A stretch of DNA of 64,000 nucleotides from an uncultured Lachnoclostridium sp. (GTDB taxonomy: Bacteria > Bacillota > Clostridia > Lachnospirales > Lachnospiraceae): the NCBI GenBank assembly GCA_902464595.1, contig CABQJX010000004.1, positions 6,553 to 70,552 of the forward strand, given 5' to 3'. Position 1 is the stretch's first letter; every line of letters starts with the position of its first letter. The notes beneath the pieces are model-generated. The model searched no databases. It was given only the letters and a program-made list of their open reading frames with translations, and was not told the DNA's origin. A program made the translations under genes and the position numbers. Shown here in pieces: positions 54,738 to 62,795 of this stretch.

Positions 54738-54766
54738 ATTATAGTAGACAGGCTCCCCTCTGTCAA
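54738..54766 (-). promoter_or_regulatory. consensus promoter of the ferric-type ABC operon with a dyad
   Basis: On the minus strand TTGACA and TATAAT are 17 bases apart. GACAG and CTGTC flank the spacer, a dyad over the -35 box that could be an operator. Confidence 0.75.
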
Positions 54767-54815
54767 TCGCTCCGGCTGCTATATAGAAAAAAACAAACCC
54801 AGGAACCGTTTCATA

Positions 54816-54965
54816 GAAAATAGAAATATGGAATAACAGACCACGGAATAACAAGCTATAGGATCATAGGCTATGGAATAACAGGCTATCGAATAGCAGA
54901 CTATAGAATAGTAGACTATAGAATAGTAGATTATAGAATGACAGATTGTAGAAAATGAGACTGGA
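54816..54965. repeat. 15-bp minisatellite, about nine degenerate units
   Basis: Consecutive units resemble GAATARYAGRCTATA, each near 15 bp; examples are GAATAACAGACCACG, GAATAGTAGACTATA and GAATAGTAGATTATA. Most units are 15 bp, two are 14 and 16. It lies in the roughly 700-base gap between the ferric importer and the PadR operon; no gene lies there. Confidence 0.85.
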
Positions 54966-55204
54966 TAAAAGACTTATAAATTAGGTTGAGCCGGTAAAAA
55001 AGGCCTCTGCCAATCCCACCGGCTTATGTATGGTATCTATATGAAAAGCTCTGACTGCTTGTTTATGTCTTATAGTATAGTCTCTATTTGTGTCAAAACT
55101 TTGTCCAACAACTAAATAGTTTCTAAAGAGCTTTAAAAAAATCTAACGAAAAAACAGAACCATATCTTCTATCTGTCGTTTATAAATCTTTAGAATTTCT
55201 TTGC

Positions 55205-55253
55205 TTGACGTATAATACTATATTTCATATAATATAGGTGAGTTATATAGTAT
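55205..55253 (+). promoter_or_regulatory. promoter and dyad operator of the PadR operon
   Basis: TTGACG (55205-55210), 17 bases, TATAAT (55228-55233) form the promoter. ATACTATAT (55216-55224) and ATATAGTAT (55245-55253) form a perfect 9-bp inverted repeat around the -10 box, centres about 29 bp apart. Autoregulation by the PadR protein is likely but inferred. Confidence 0.75.
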
Positions 55254-55309
55254 GATTGATCCTATCACCTGGAAACTTCCAACACTATTTTCAGAACAGG
55301 GGGCTGCTT

Positions 55310-55630
55310 ATGATATTTAATACAGGCTCCGCACTCTTAGACGCCATCGTTTTGGCAGTGGTATCAAAGGATGCGGAAGGGACGTACGGCTATAAGATCA
55401 CCCAGGATGTCCGGCAGGCCATTGATATTTCAGAATCCACCTTATACCCGGTTCTGCGCCGCCTTCAGAAGGACAGCTGCCTGGAGGTCTACGATATGGC
55501 TATTGACGGCAGGAACCGCAGGTATTATAAACTGACGGAACAGGGACGGGTGCAGCTGAAGCTCTATCGCAAGGAATGGGCATCTTATTCCCAAAAAGTA
55601 TCCCAGATATTTAAGGAGGCAACGCTATGA
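55310..55630 (+). CDS. PadR-family transcriptional regulator
   Basis: A 106-residue winged-helix regulator with the PadR pattern: LDAIVLAVVSKDAEGTYGYKITQDV, STLYPVLRRLQKDSCLEVYD, RYYKLTEQG, and a C-terminal dimerisation helix. Small stand-alone PadR proteins often control the following membrane genes. The ATG at 55310 has GGGGG nearby; upstream codons are in frame but lack a better site. It overlaps the next gene by 4 bases. Confidence 0.88.
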   Translation: MIFNTGSALLDAIVLAVVSKDAEGTYGYKITQDVRQAIDISESTLYPVLRRLQKDSCLEVYDMAIDGRNRRYYKLTEQGRVQLKLYRKEWASYSQKVSQIFKEATL

Positions 55631-56388
55631 CCAAACAGGATTTTATGAGGGAGCTTGCGTACCTGCTTCAGGACATAGAGAATGAGGATAAGGATGAGGC
55701 TCTCCAATATTATGAGGACTATTTTGATGAAGCCGGACCGGAACGGGAATCACAAGTCATAGAAGAATTTGGAAGCCCGGAGCGGATCGCCGCTATTATA
55801 CGGGCGGATCTGGCCGGGCAGCTGGAAAAAGGAGGAGAATTTACAGATCAGGGCTACGAGGATGCCCGTTTTAAGGATCCCCTCTACCAGGTGGCCACGC
55901 CAGTAGAAGACACAGCCAAACAGGAACAACAGACTGGTTCAAAGGATGGATTTTTTCAGCGCAGGAGGCAGGAAGCGTCTCACAGGTCTCAGGATACTCA
56001 GCCCCATACCTTCAGAACGAACCGCACCTTAAAGCTGATCCTGTGGGGGATCCTAATTCTTATTGCAGCGCCTATTCTTTTAGGAATTGGCGGCGGGATC
56101 TTTGAGATCGCCTCCGGAATCTTTGGTATCTCTGTCATGCTCCTGGTTCTTCTGGCTTTCCTTACACTGGGAACGCTGCTGGGAGGGATCAGCCTTCTTC
56201 CCTGGGGTATTATCTCCATGTTTTCCTCCCCCTTAGAGGGACTGGGAATTGCCGGTGCTGGTCTGATCTGTTTGGGAGCAGGCGCTCTGCTTCTCGCCCT
56301 GTCCCTGCTGTTTTACGGCATCTTCCTTCCCTTCGTCATCCGCAGTACAGCCAACTGGCTGAACCGCCTGTTTCATAAAAGGAGGTAA
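55627..56388 (+). CDS. DUF1700-domain (HAAS-like) membrane protein
   Basis: A 253-residue protein with an N-terminal DUF1700/HAAS helical domain (TKQDFMRELAYLLQDIENEDKDEALQYYEDYFDEAG), a charged middle and about four C-terminal membrane helices. In many Firmicutes such proteins sit beside PadR regulators and DUF4097 proteins; they are thought to be part of envelope-stress modules. The reaction, if any, is unknown. Confidence 0.82.
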   Translation: MTKQDFMRELAYLLQDIENEDKDEALQYYEDYFDEAGPERESQVIEEFGSPERIAAIIRADLAGQLEKGGEFTDQGYEDARFKDPLYQVATPVEDTAKQEQQTGSKDGFFQRRRQEASHRSQDTQPHTFRTNRTLKLILWGILILIAAPILLGIGGGIFEIASGIFGISVMLLVLLAFLTLGTLLGGISLLPWGIISMFSSPLEGLGIAGAGLICLGAGALLLALSLLFYGIFLPFVIRSTANWLNRLFHKRR

Positions 56389-56394
56389 TTTCGC

Positions 56395-57408
56395 ATGAAA
56401 AAGCTGATAAAACTTTGCGCCCTGGGCGGCCTCGTACTCTTTATAGCTGGGGTCATCAGCCTTTCAGCTTCCGCCGCCTTAGGCGGCAGGCACAACACCC
56501 ATTTCCCGTCCCGCATCCTTTCCCATCTACGGCATAGTCCCTTTTCCTGGGTTCGCCGCTGGGGAAATGAACTGGCTGACGAATGGTTCGATCTGGATGA
56601 AGAAGATCTCGGCCGAATCGATCCACTCCCGGAAACTGCTCTGGCAAAAGACAACGCCCTGCCAGTTTCCCCAAAAGAGATCCCAGCACCTTCCGTCCCA
56701 CAGCCAGGGCAGGAAAAGGATACCCCAAACCCTCCTGATGGGCAAAAAAAAGAGAAGCCGGAGGCTCCAAAGCCTGGCGACGAGCCAAAAAAAGACGGTT
56801 CTAATCCTCAAGCAGATCCCTACAGCCGGGCCAGAAAGCTGGAAATCGACGTACACTCTGGAGTGATTGAGATTTCTGAACGATCCGATGTGTCCCAGAT
56901 CCAGGTCAACATATCCGATCCCCTGAATGCTACCCAGTGCTTCATGGACGAAGATACACTGGAGATCTCAAGAGAAACAGGAGGGCATCACAGACGCAGG
57001 GATGGAAGTGGAAATAGAAATGATACTCCTGTGATTGAGATTATTCTCCCCAAAGATCATTCTATCTTCCAACTCTCTCTGGATTTAGGGACTGCCGCAT
57101 GTACGGTATCTGACCTCACTGTCTCTGAACTTGATATTGAGGCTGGAATCGGCTCTGTATCCTTCTCCGGATCTGTCAATGGCAATATTGATGTGGAGGC
57201 AGGGACAGGAACCGTAGCCCTTAATCTGGCACAAGCCCAAACCGATTACAATTACCGGGCAGAATGCGGCCCCGGCTCCATTGAGATTGGCTCTGAATCC
57301 TATTCAATGCTGTCTGATGATACCTATATCAATAATAATGCTCCCTACACCATGGATCTGGAATGTGGGATTGGAACCATTCAGGTAACCTTTGGAAACA
57401 TGGCATAA
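56395..57408 (+). CDS. DUF4097-like (adhesin-fold) protein with long disordered linker
   Basis: A 337-residue protein. One N-terminal hydrophobic helix (about 9-28) is followed by a Pro/Lys/Glu/Ser-rich stretch (about 85-150) and a repeated beta-fold region from about 155 (VHSGVIEISE, LDIEAGIGSVSFSGSVNGNIDVEAGTGTVAL) typical of DUF4097. Repeated GIGSV/GTGTV blades suggest a beta-helix-like sheet. Probably an envelope protein. Fourth-position partner of PadR and DUF1700 in one operon; AAAGGAGG precedes the ATG. Confidence 0.78.
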   Translation: MKKLIKLCALGGLVLFIAGVISLSASAALGGRHNTHFPSRILSHLRHSPFSWVRRWGNELADEWFDLDEEDLGRIDPLPETALAKDNALPVSPKEIPAPSVPQPGQEKDTPNPPDGQKKEKPEAPKPGDEPKKDGSNPQADPYSRARKLEIDVHSGVIEISERSDVSQIQVNISDPLNATQCFMDEDTLEISRETGGHHRRRDGSGNRNDTPVIEIILPKDHSIFQLSLDLGTAACTVSDLTVSELDIEAGIGSVSFSGSVNGNIDVEAGTGTVALNLAQAQTDYNYRAECGPGSIEIGSESYSMLSDDTYINNNAPYTMDLECGIGTIQVTFGNMA

Positions 57409-57468
57409 CGGACCGATCTGTCTTTTATAGAGAAGTATCTAAAAGGGAGATCCTAAAAGGAGATTCAT

Positions 57469-57654
57469 ATGAACAAAAAATTATACCGTTCTAATACCAA
57501 CAAAATACTCTGCGGCGTATGCGGAGGCATCGGGGAATATTTTGACATTGACCCCACCATTATACGCCTGATCTGGGCCATCGTGGCCTGCTCCGGCACT
57601 GGCCTTCTTGTCTACTTTATCGCTGCGGTGATCATTCCCACGGAACCTATTTAG
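57469..57654 (+). CDS. PspC-domain protein
   Basis: A 61-residue membrane protein consisting almost only of a PspC domain (KLYRSNTNKILCGVCGGIGEYFDIDPTIIRLIW) and one helix. PspC proteins act in envelope-stress signalling. AAAGGAG before the ATG. Last gene of the PadR module. Confidence 0.88.
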   Translation: MNKKLYRSNTNKILCGVCGGIGEYFDIDPTIIRLIWAIVACSGTGLLVYFIAAVIIPTEPI

Positions 57655-57714
57655 CGCTCTGCTGCAGCGATCGCAAAACATTCTTATCGCGTACACGAAA
57701 GCCATAACTTCAAT

Positions 57715-57763
57715 ATAAGATCAGAGTCCGAAAATCCATAACGGATGTGGACTCTGATCTTAT
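57715..57763. terminator. 15-bp hairpin between pspC-like and yaaA genes
   Basis: ATAAGATCAGAGTCC (57715-57729) pairs perfectly with GGACTCTGATCTTAT (57749-57763), with an inner ATCC/GGAT stem. No long T-run follows, but ATGTATC repeats do. It lies between convergent genes and probably ends both. Confidence 0.6.
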
Positions 57764-57849
57764 GTATCCTGTATTTCTCATGTATCTTTTATGTATCTCT
57801 TATCTTTCTGTTACAATATCCAGGCAAAAAATCATTTTCCAATATCATG

Positions 57850-58599
57850 TTATAAGGATGTCCTTTCAAATACGTACTCTGTATCTGAGGACAGCTCTCC
57901 CCGAAACCGGTATCCCAATCGGTCAAAGGCCTGCATTTCTGCCGGATCCTCTATTTCATTTTCCGCCATAAAACGAACCATTTCCCCTCTGGCCATTTTG
58001 GCATAAGTCCCCTTTGTCACCAGACGTCCGCCGGACTGTTCACAGAAGGTAATAGAAATAAACTGATCCTCCGGTGACAGATACCGCTCCACACATTTAG
58101 AGTACTCTTTGGAAGCCAGATTGACAATGATCCTGCTCTCGTCCCGCACTTCCTCATACAAGCTGGACCCCCAAAAATCATACAGATCCTTATGACCGCC
58201 AATGGAGGCTTTTGCCTGCATCTCCAAACGGTATGGGGTGACCCCATCCATAGGACGCAGTACCCCATAAAAAGCGGACAGGATCCGCAGATGAGCCTGG
58301 ATATAGGAGAGCTGGCCCTGTTCCAGTACAGCAGGAGCCATATACTGGTATGCGATCCCTTCATAGGACAGCACTGCCGGCGTCAGTCTTTCAAGCAGTT
58401 CCATGTCCTTCAAGCGCTGGGTATTCTGCTCTGCGATCCGGTCATTACAGCCCCAAAGCCTTTTTAATTCCTCATAAGACTTTCCCCTGAGCCAGGACAG
58501 GATCTCCTCCGTCCGCTCAAGAAACACGGGAATCCCCACAGGTTCTAAAGTATCCGGATCTACATTCATCTTTTTGGCTGGAGACAAGATGATCTTCAT
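57850..58599 (-). CDS. yaaA: peroxide stress protein YaaA
   Basis: A 249-residue YaaA/DUF328 protein: MKIILSPAKKM, IAYQYMAPAVLE, LRILSAFYGVLRPMDGVTPYRLEMQ and NLASKEYSK are the family's hallmarks. YaaA lowers free iron and DNA damage under peroxide stress. Starts inside the stop of bcp (4-base overlap), so the pair is coupled. Confidence 0.93.
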   Translation of the reverse strand: MKIILSPAKKMNVDPDTLEPVGIPVFLERTEEILSWLRGKSYEELKRLWGCNDRIAEQNTQRLKDMELLERLTPAVLSYEGIAYQYMAPAVLEQGQLSYIQAHLRILSAFYGVLRPMDGVTPYRLEMQAKASIGGHKDLYDFWGSSLYEEVRDESRIIVNLASKEYSKCVERYLSPEDQFISITFCEQSGGRLVTKGTYAKMARGEMVRFMAENEIEDPAEMQAFDRLGYRFRGELSSDTEYVFERTSL

Positions 58600-59051
58600 G
58601 AAAGCTCCCCCAGCATCTTCTGCGGGTCATCTGCTGCTTTCACCTTATCATTGGCACGGATAATCATTCCTTCCTCGTCAATCAAATAGGTAGTGCGAAC
58701 CACTCCCATAGCAACTTTCCCGTAATTCTTCTTCTCTTTCCACACATCATAGGCCTCGATCACCTGACGCTCCGGATCTGAAAGGAGGGTAAAGGCCAGG
58801 CCGTATTTCTCCTCAAATTTCTTGTGGGAAGCTACCGTATCCTTGCTCACTCCCAAAACCACTGCGCCTTTCTCCTCAAACTGGGGATACAGCTCTGAAA
58901 AGCCGCATGCCTGTTTGGTACAGCCCGGTGTGTTGTCCTTTGGATAAAAATACAAAATAACCTTCTTTCCCCTGTATTCCTCCAATGTGTGCATGATCCC
59001 ATTCTGATCCGGCAATTCAAATGACGGAGCCTTTGTTCCGATTTCAAGCAT
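58596..59051 (-). CDS. bcp: peroxiredoxin Bcp (thiol peroxidase)
   Basis: A 151-residue peroxiredoxin with peroxidatic Cys44 and resolving Cys49 in NTPGCTKQACGF, the Bcp signature. Reduces hydroperoxides. RBS AGGAGG. Translationally coupled to yaaA, giving a small peroxide-defence pair. Confidence 0.93.
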   Translation of the reverse strand: MLEIGTKAPSFELPDQNGIMHTLEEYRGKKVILYFYPKDNTPGCTKQACGFSELYPQFEEKGAVVLGVSKDTVASHKKFEEKYGLAFTLLSDPERQVIEAYDVWKEKKNYGKVAMGVVRTTYLIDEEGMIIRANDKVKAADDPQKMLGELS

Positions 59052-59101
59052 GATCTGTTCCTCCTATATGATTAATTGTGCTATGCTGTTTTGCATAATT
59101 C

Positions 59102-60058
59102 TTATTCTGTCCCTTCAAATGCCCATGCTATTTCCATCACTGCATTGGTACAAAATCCCTGCAGCTCTGTAATCTGAGCCAATTCAGTCTGCGATATTGG
59201 CTTCTGATAATTATGAACCTCTCCCACTGCATCAATATATCTTACACAATCCCCATTCTTCGTAAGATAGATCCGATATTCTTCATTATTTCCATATATA
59301 AACACAAACCTTGGGCAATATTTCTGATCTGAAATCTCATAAAAATATTCTGCTGCATATACTTCACTTGGCTTAAAAGATGTATATGCTCCCTTTTTAG
59401 CTGTTATCTTAACGATATTCCCAGCCTGATCCAAATATCTGGTCGTACCGCTCCCACCATCCTCTTTCTGATATTGATCAAGATTATTTTGAATCCCATA
59501 ATACAGATCCCGGATCTCCTTAATTTCTGCTTCTATATCAATGGCTTCTAATGACTCACTTGCAGCTGTCTCACTTGTAGCTGCCTTACTTGCAGCTGCC
59601 TTACTTTCATTTGTTTCTCTTTGAATGCTGTCAGAAGGCACATAGGAAGCATGGGCGTCTCCCTCCTCTGGCCCTTCCGTAGGGTTGGGATCTGTATCGT
59701 TAAATTTTTCCCGCTCTTTTCGTTCCCCACGAACATTCCGATCTTCCTCCCATGCAGGTTCCGGCTCTTTCTGCTCTATCAAAGATCGATTTTTCTTCTG
59801 ATTTACGATAAATACGGCTGCGGCCAAGACAACTGCTATCAGACCAAATATTATCATTTTCTTTCTATATTTTTTAGGCTTCTCCGTCGGGCTTTCCAAA
59901 CATTCCAACGGCCTTCCACAATTTCGGCAAAATTTGCCGGTTGAGGCATTTTCTGCACCGCATCCAGGACATATGATCGTTGTTGGCAATTTATTTCCAC
60001 ATTTTGTACAGAACTTTGCCTGATCGCTGTTTTCTGCCCCACATTGTCTGCACCTCAT
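59102..60058 (-). CDS. double zinc-ribbon membrane protein with extracytoplasmic domain
   Basis: A 318-residue protein. Two zinc ribbons open it (Cys3, 6, 17, 20 and Cys30, 33, 44, 47), a membrane helix spans about 68-85, then a charged region, an Ala/Ser/Thr-rich repeat (about 145-170, with SKAA and SETA units) and a C-terminal domain. Function unknown; zinc-ribbon sensors with one membrane helix are common in Clostridia. A promoter lies upstream. Confidence 0.75.
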   Translation of the reverse strand: MRCRQCGAENSDQAKFCTKCGNKLPTTIICPGCGAENASTGKFCRNCGRPLECLESPTEKPKKYRKKMIIFGLIAVVLAAAVFIVNQKKNRSLIEQKEPEPAWEEDRNVRGERKEREKFNDTDPNPTEGPEEGDAHASYVPSDSIQRETNESKAAASKAATSETAASESLEAIDIEAEIKEIRDLYYGIQNNLDQYQKEDGGSGTTRYLDQAGNIVKITAKKGAYTSFKPSEVYAAEYFYEISDQKYCPRFVFIYGNNEEYRIYLTKNGDCVRYIDAVGEVHNYQKPISQTELAQITELQGFCTNAVMEIAWAFEGTE

Positions 60059-60104
60059 AGATAGGATCCCCCCTAATTATCCTTATTTTCTGATTCCTCC
60101 CTCA

Positions 60105-60132
60105 ATTATATCATTGATGTTCTTTTTTTCAA
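60105..60132 (-). promoter_or_regulatory. candidate promoter of the double zinc-ribbon gene
   Basis: TTGAAA, 16 bases, TATAAT on the minus strand, about 50 bases before the start codon. The ribosome site is a G-run (GGGGGG). Confidence 0.6.
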
Positions 60133-60204
60133 TTCAAATAGACAGGAGACTTTGGGCGCTGCCCTTTCGATTCAGCCAGAGCCATCATAGAAGCAATGCC
60201 CAGC

Positions 60205-60695
60205 TTAGCAAACAGTATAGAACTTTTGCTTCCGGCTTTTGGGAGATTCCGGGATCGTCATAGCCAGTTGTCCAGACTGCAAAAGCGGCTGAATATAATG
60301 ACTCATGGCATAAAATACAGTTTTGATACCAAGATAACTTGCAATCTCTTGCCGGAAACGAGGCGTTTTGCAAAATGTCAGCAAGTCTGGTTCATCTGTC
60401 TTTTCGCTGCGCTCTGTAATAACATCAGACACAGCAGCAGACTGATTGTATGGAATTACAGCAAATTCATTGCGGCGGTTTTCAAAAACAGGAATCTACG
60501 CCGAGCAGATCCAACGGCCATTTAATTCCGCAACCGTAAATACTGCCCGAACTGACGGTTCCATCTGGCTGCATTGCTCAGTTACTTTTTTCTGGAAATC
60601 CTGTAAGTCATAGACACCTACTACCTGAAAACCGGTCTTTTCGCCGATGCCAAACAGCAGCACACCGCCGCTGTCCTGATTGGGCTTCGTGTGCT
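60205..60695 (-). pseudogene. remnant of an AlbA_2/ATP-binding domain protein
   Basis: Translation of the minus strand gives GGVLLFGIGEKTGFQVVGVYD and QCSQMEPSVRAVF, typical of AlbA_2 (Schlafen-like) proteins, then WICSA, a TAG at 60496-60498 where the family has a Glu codon, and then a C-terminal piece with FCKTPRFRQEIASYLGIKT. The 5' part, the middle of the protein and the ATPase region are missing. So: truncation, an in-frame stop and an internal deletion. Confidence 0.65.
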
Positions 60696-60741
60696 AAGGA
60701 TGGGCGTTTGTTTATATTCTCTCTTTGGCGCCTACTCCCTG

Positions 60742-61340
60742 TTAAATGTCAAATGTCCAGCCCCAATCACCATGGTAAATCATTTGTTTTGTCATGCCGC
60801 CGTCAATACAGATGTTTTCGCCTGTAATAAAGCCTGCTTTTTCGGAGCAGAGAAACAGTGCCATATTGGCAATATCCATGGGATTTCCCACACGATGAAC
60901 CGGTTGCTGCATTGCATCTGCCCCTATGTATTCAGTAAAGTCAGTATCAATCCAGCCCGGGGAGATTGAATTGACCCTTACTCTTCCTGCCAGACTAACT
61001 GCCAACCCATGAGTTAACGCCGAAATTCCACCTTTAGCTGCGGTGTAGCTTTCTGTTTGCGGCTGGCTCATACGGTCACGAGAAGATGAAATATTGACAA
61101 TGGCAGCTCTTTCAGAAAAATATTATTAATAAGATAATCCACATGACCATATTCTGCAATCACCTTTTGAGCAAAACGCTCCAATGTGTCCTGCTGTGCA
61201 AGGTCACCGGTAAAGTAACCTCCGGGCTGCTTATCAATACTGCAGACAAGGGCTCCTTGCTTCTGAAATTCCTCTGCAATAGTCTTTCCAATACCCTGGG
61301 CGCCTCCAGTCACAATCACTACTTGATTGTTAAACTCCAT
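60742..61340 (-). pseudogene. broken SDR-family oxidoreductase
   Basis: The first part (from 61340) has the cofactor motif TGGAQGIGKTIAE and DYLINN; the second part has IVNISSS, YTAAKGG and SPGWIDTDF. Between them about 35 residues of the middle are missing and the frame changes (the NN is joined to a segment that in another frame reads RAAIVNISSS). Catalytic Ser, Tyr and Lys remain, but no complete protein can be made. Confidence 0.8.
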
Positions 61341-61356
61341 ATAAAAATTCTCCTTT

Positions 61357-61752
61357 TTACTCTGTGTGAAGCTTCGCCTTCAGCAATAGAATATTTTTCT
61401 CAATCTGCGAAATCACTGCCTTAAATTCTTCATCTGACTTTCCGGTTGGATCTTCTAATCCCCAGTTATCATCAAAAGTTCTTCCGATAAACGGGCAGCC
61501 AACATTACATCCCATGGAAATTGCAATATCCGGATCAGGAATGTCACTGATCAATTTTGAATATTGTGCCTTTTCCATATCAATTGCATACAATTCTTTC
61601 ATAATACGAACTGCATCCTGGTTAATCTGGGGTTTTGTCTCAGTTCCTGCTGAATAGCTTTCAAAGACATCAGCGGCCAAATGTTTTCCAAGTGCCTCTG
61701 CAATCTGACTGCGGCAAGAATTATGGACACAGATAAATGCTGCCTTTTTCAC
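61357..61752 (-). CDS. arsC: arsenate reductase (LMW phosphatase-type ArsC)
   Basis: A 131-residue ArsC of the thioredoxin-linked, low-molecular-weight phosphatase type. The P-loop is CVHNSCRS (Cys8, Arg14), with redox Cys82 and Cys86 in GCNVGCP and the Asp in EDPTGK. Reduces arsenate to arsenite. It looks intact although its neighbours are pseudogenes; no arsenite pump is in the window. Confidence 0.88.
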   Translation of the reverse strand: MKKAAFICVHNSCRSQIAEALGKHLAADVFESYSAGTETKPQINQDAVRIMKELYAIDMEKAQYSKLISDIPDPDIAISMGCNVGCPFIGRTFDDNWGLEDPTGKSDEEFKAVISQIEKNILLLKAKLHTE

Positions 61753-61851
61753 ACATTACCAACCTTTCTGAAAGAATCTCTCCTTTAAATTTTATTCTCG
61801 TTAAGTCAAAATCCAAAAGTTTATCACCACATGACAATATGTTTATATCCT

Positions 61852-61990
61852 CTATCCATTCAAATATTCATTCCATCTGGCATTGGTTTCTTCCAGCTCA
61901 TACTTCTGTATAATTCTGCTGCGGTCACTTAGTATCGCAAGCATTTCATCTACAATTTCCTCAAGCGGTAGTTTTTTGTAATGGGCCTGC
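61852..61990 (-). pseudogene. unrecognised C-terminal gene fragment
   Basis: Minus-strand translation gives KKLPLEEIVDEMLAILSDRS and NARWNEYLNG followed by TAG. It has no start codon and abuts the peptide deformylase remnant. The parent protein was not recognised. Confidence 0.4.
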
Positions 61991-62167
61991 TGCCACTGCA
62001 ATAATATTTTTCTTTACACCTATCATATTGGCTGCCATGCCAACACAATAATCCAGGTTTGCCCTTAATGTATCAAGCAGGTCTGTAATCACCTGTTGGT
62101 CTGCTTCCGTTGCATCGATAGATTTCTAAGCGAGAAACAATGGATCCCGCATGATTTTCTTTACCAT
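61990..62167 (-). pseudogene. truncated peptide deformylase remnant
   Basis: From ATG 62167 the frame reads MVKKIMRDPLFLA, then TAG (62126-62128) where peptide deformylases have Gln, then KSIDATEAD, LLDTLRANLDYCVGMAANMIGV and the end of homology. The C-terminal metal site (HEXXH) is missing. Clearly nonfunctional. Confidence 0.7.
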
Positions 62168-62178
62168 ATTCTTGTCCT

Positions 62179-62520
62179 CTAATTCCAGTTTTTCCATACA
62201 TCCGGCAGATAACCGAGTGTTGATTGCTTACCATTTCTGACCACCGGTGTCTTAATTACCTGTGGATTTTCAAGAACCTTTTCAAGCTTGTCTTCATCCG
62301 CAATATACTGTATAAGAGCAAGTAAGTCCTTGTCCTTTCCATCCCAGTTGACCATGTTATCTAATCCGCCATTTTCCTGAGCTACGGAATTAAATTCTCC
62401 TTTGCTCATGCCCTTTTCTTTCATATCAATGAACTGATACTTTATGCCACGCTCTTTGAAAAAGCGCTCTGCCTTTTTTGTATCATTACATTTCTTTGTT
62501 CCAAATATCTGTATATTCAT
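62179..62520 (-). CDS. ArsC/Spx-fold protein
   Basis: A 113-residue thioredoxin-fold protein of the ArsC/Spx type: MNIQIFGTKKCNDTKKAERFF with a single active Cys11 (TKKC), no second Cys at the usual Spx CXXC place, and late IKTPVVRNGKQSTLGY. Substrate unknown; could be an arsenate reductase-like or a Spx-like regulator. Intact within the decayed region. Confidence 0.78.
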   Translation of the reverse strand: MNIQIFGTKKCNDTKKAERFFKERGIKYQFIDMKEKGMSKGEFNSVAQENGGLDNMVNWDGKDKDLLALIQYIADEDKLEKVLENPQVIKTPVVRNGKQSTLGYLPDVWKNWN

Positions 62521-62643
62521 ATCAACCTTCCTTTATCATCAATATAAGTCCCTCTATGCTGTTTCAACAACCGACAAACGGTATCATCGCTTAATATCCG
62601 TACAACCCTAAAATCAGCGTAAGCGTTATCAGTTACTTAAATC

Positions 62644-62784
62644 CTATATTTCTGCCTGAACAATATATCCAAAATTTATCTCATCTTTAAAAAGATCATA
62701 CACATAATCTGAACGTTCCATAAAATACTGGTAAATTCGTTCTTCCAGTTCCTGCTTGATATTGACACGAATTCCTCGCAGCAT
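62644..62784 (-). pseudogene. possible IS630-type transposase C-terminal remnant
   Basis: A 46-codon frame on the minus strand reads MLRGIRVNIKQELEERIYQY, resembling the end of IS630-like transposases, then YVYDLF and a TAG. No inverted repeats were found. Weak evidence. The bases 62521-62643 hold nothing I recognise. Confidence 0.35.
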
Positions 62785-62795
62785 TTGTTTAAGTA

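Noticed and set aside
54816..54965. CRISPR array
   Set aside because: Units are contiguous without spacers and vary in sequence; no cas genes nearby.
60196..60525. Small plus-strand frame over the AlbA_2 remnant
   Set aside because: No ribosome site and no similarity; the minus strand carries the recognisable protein traces.
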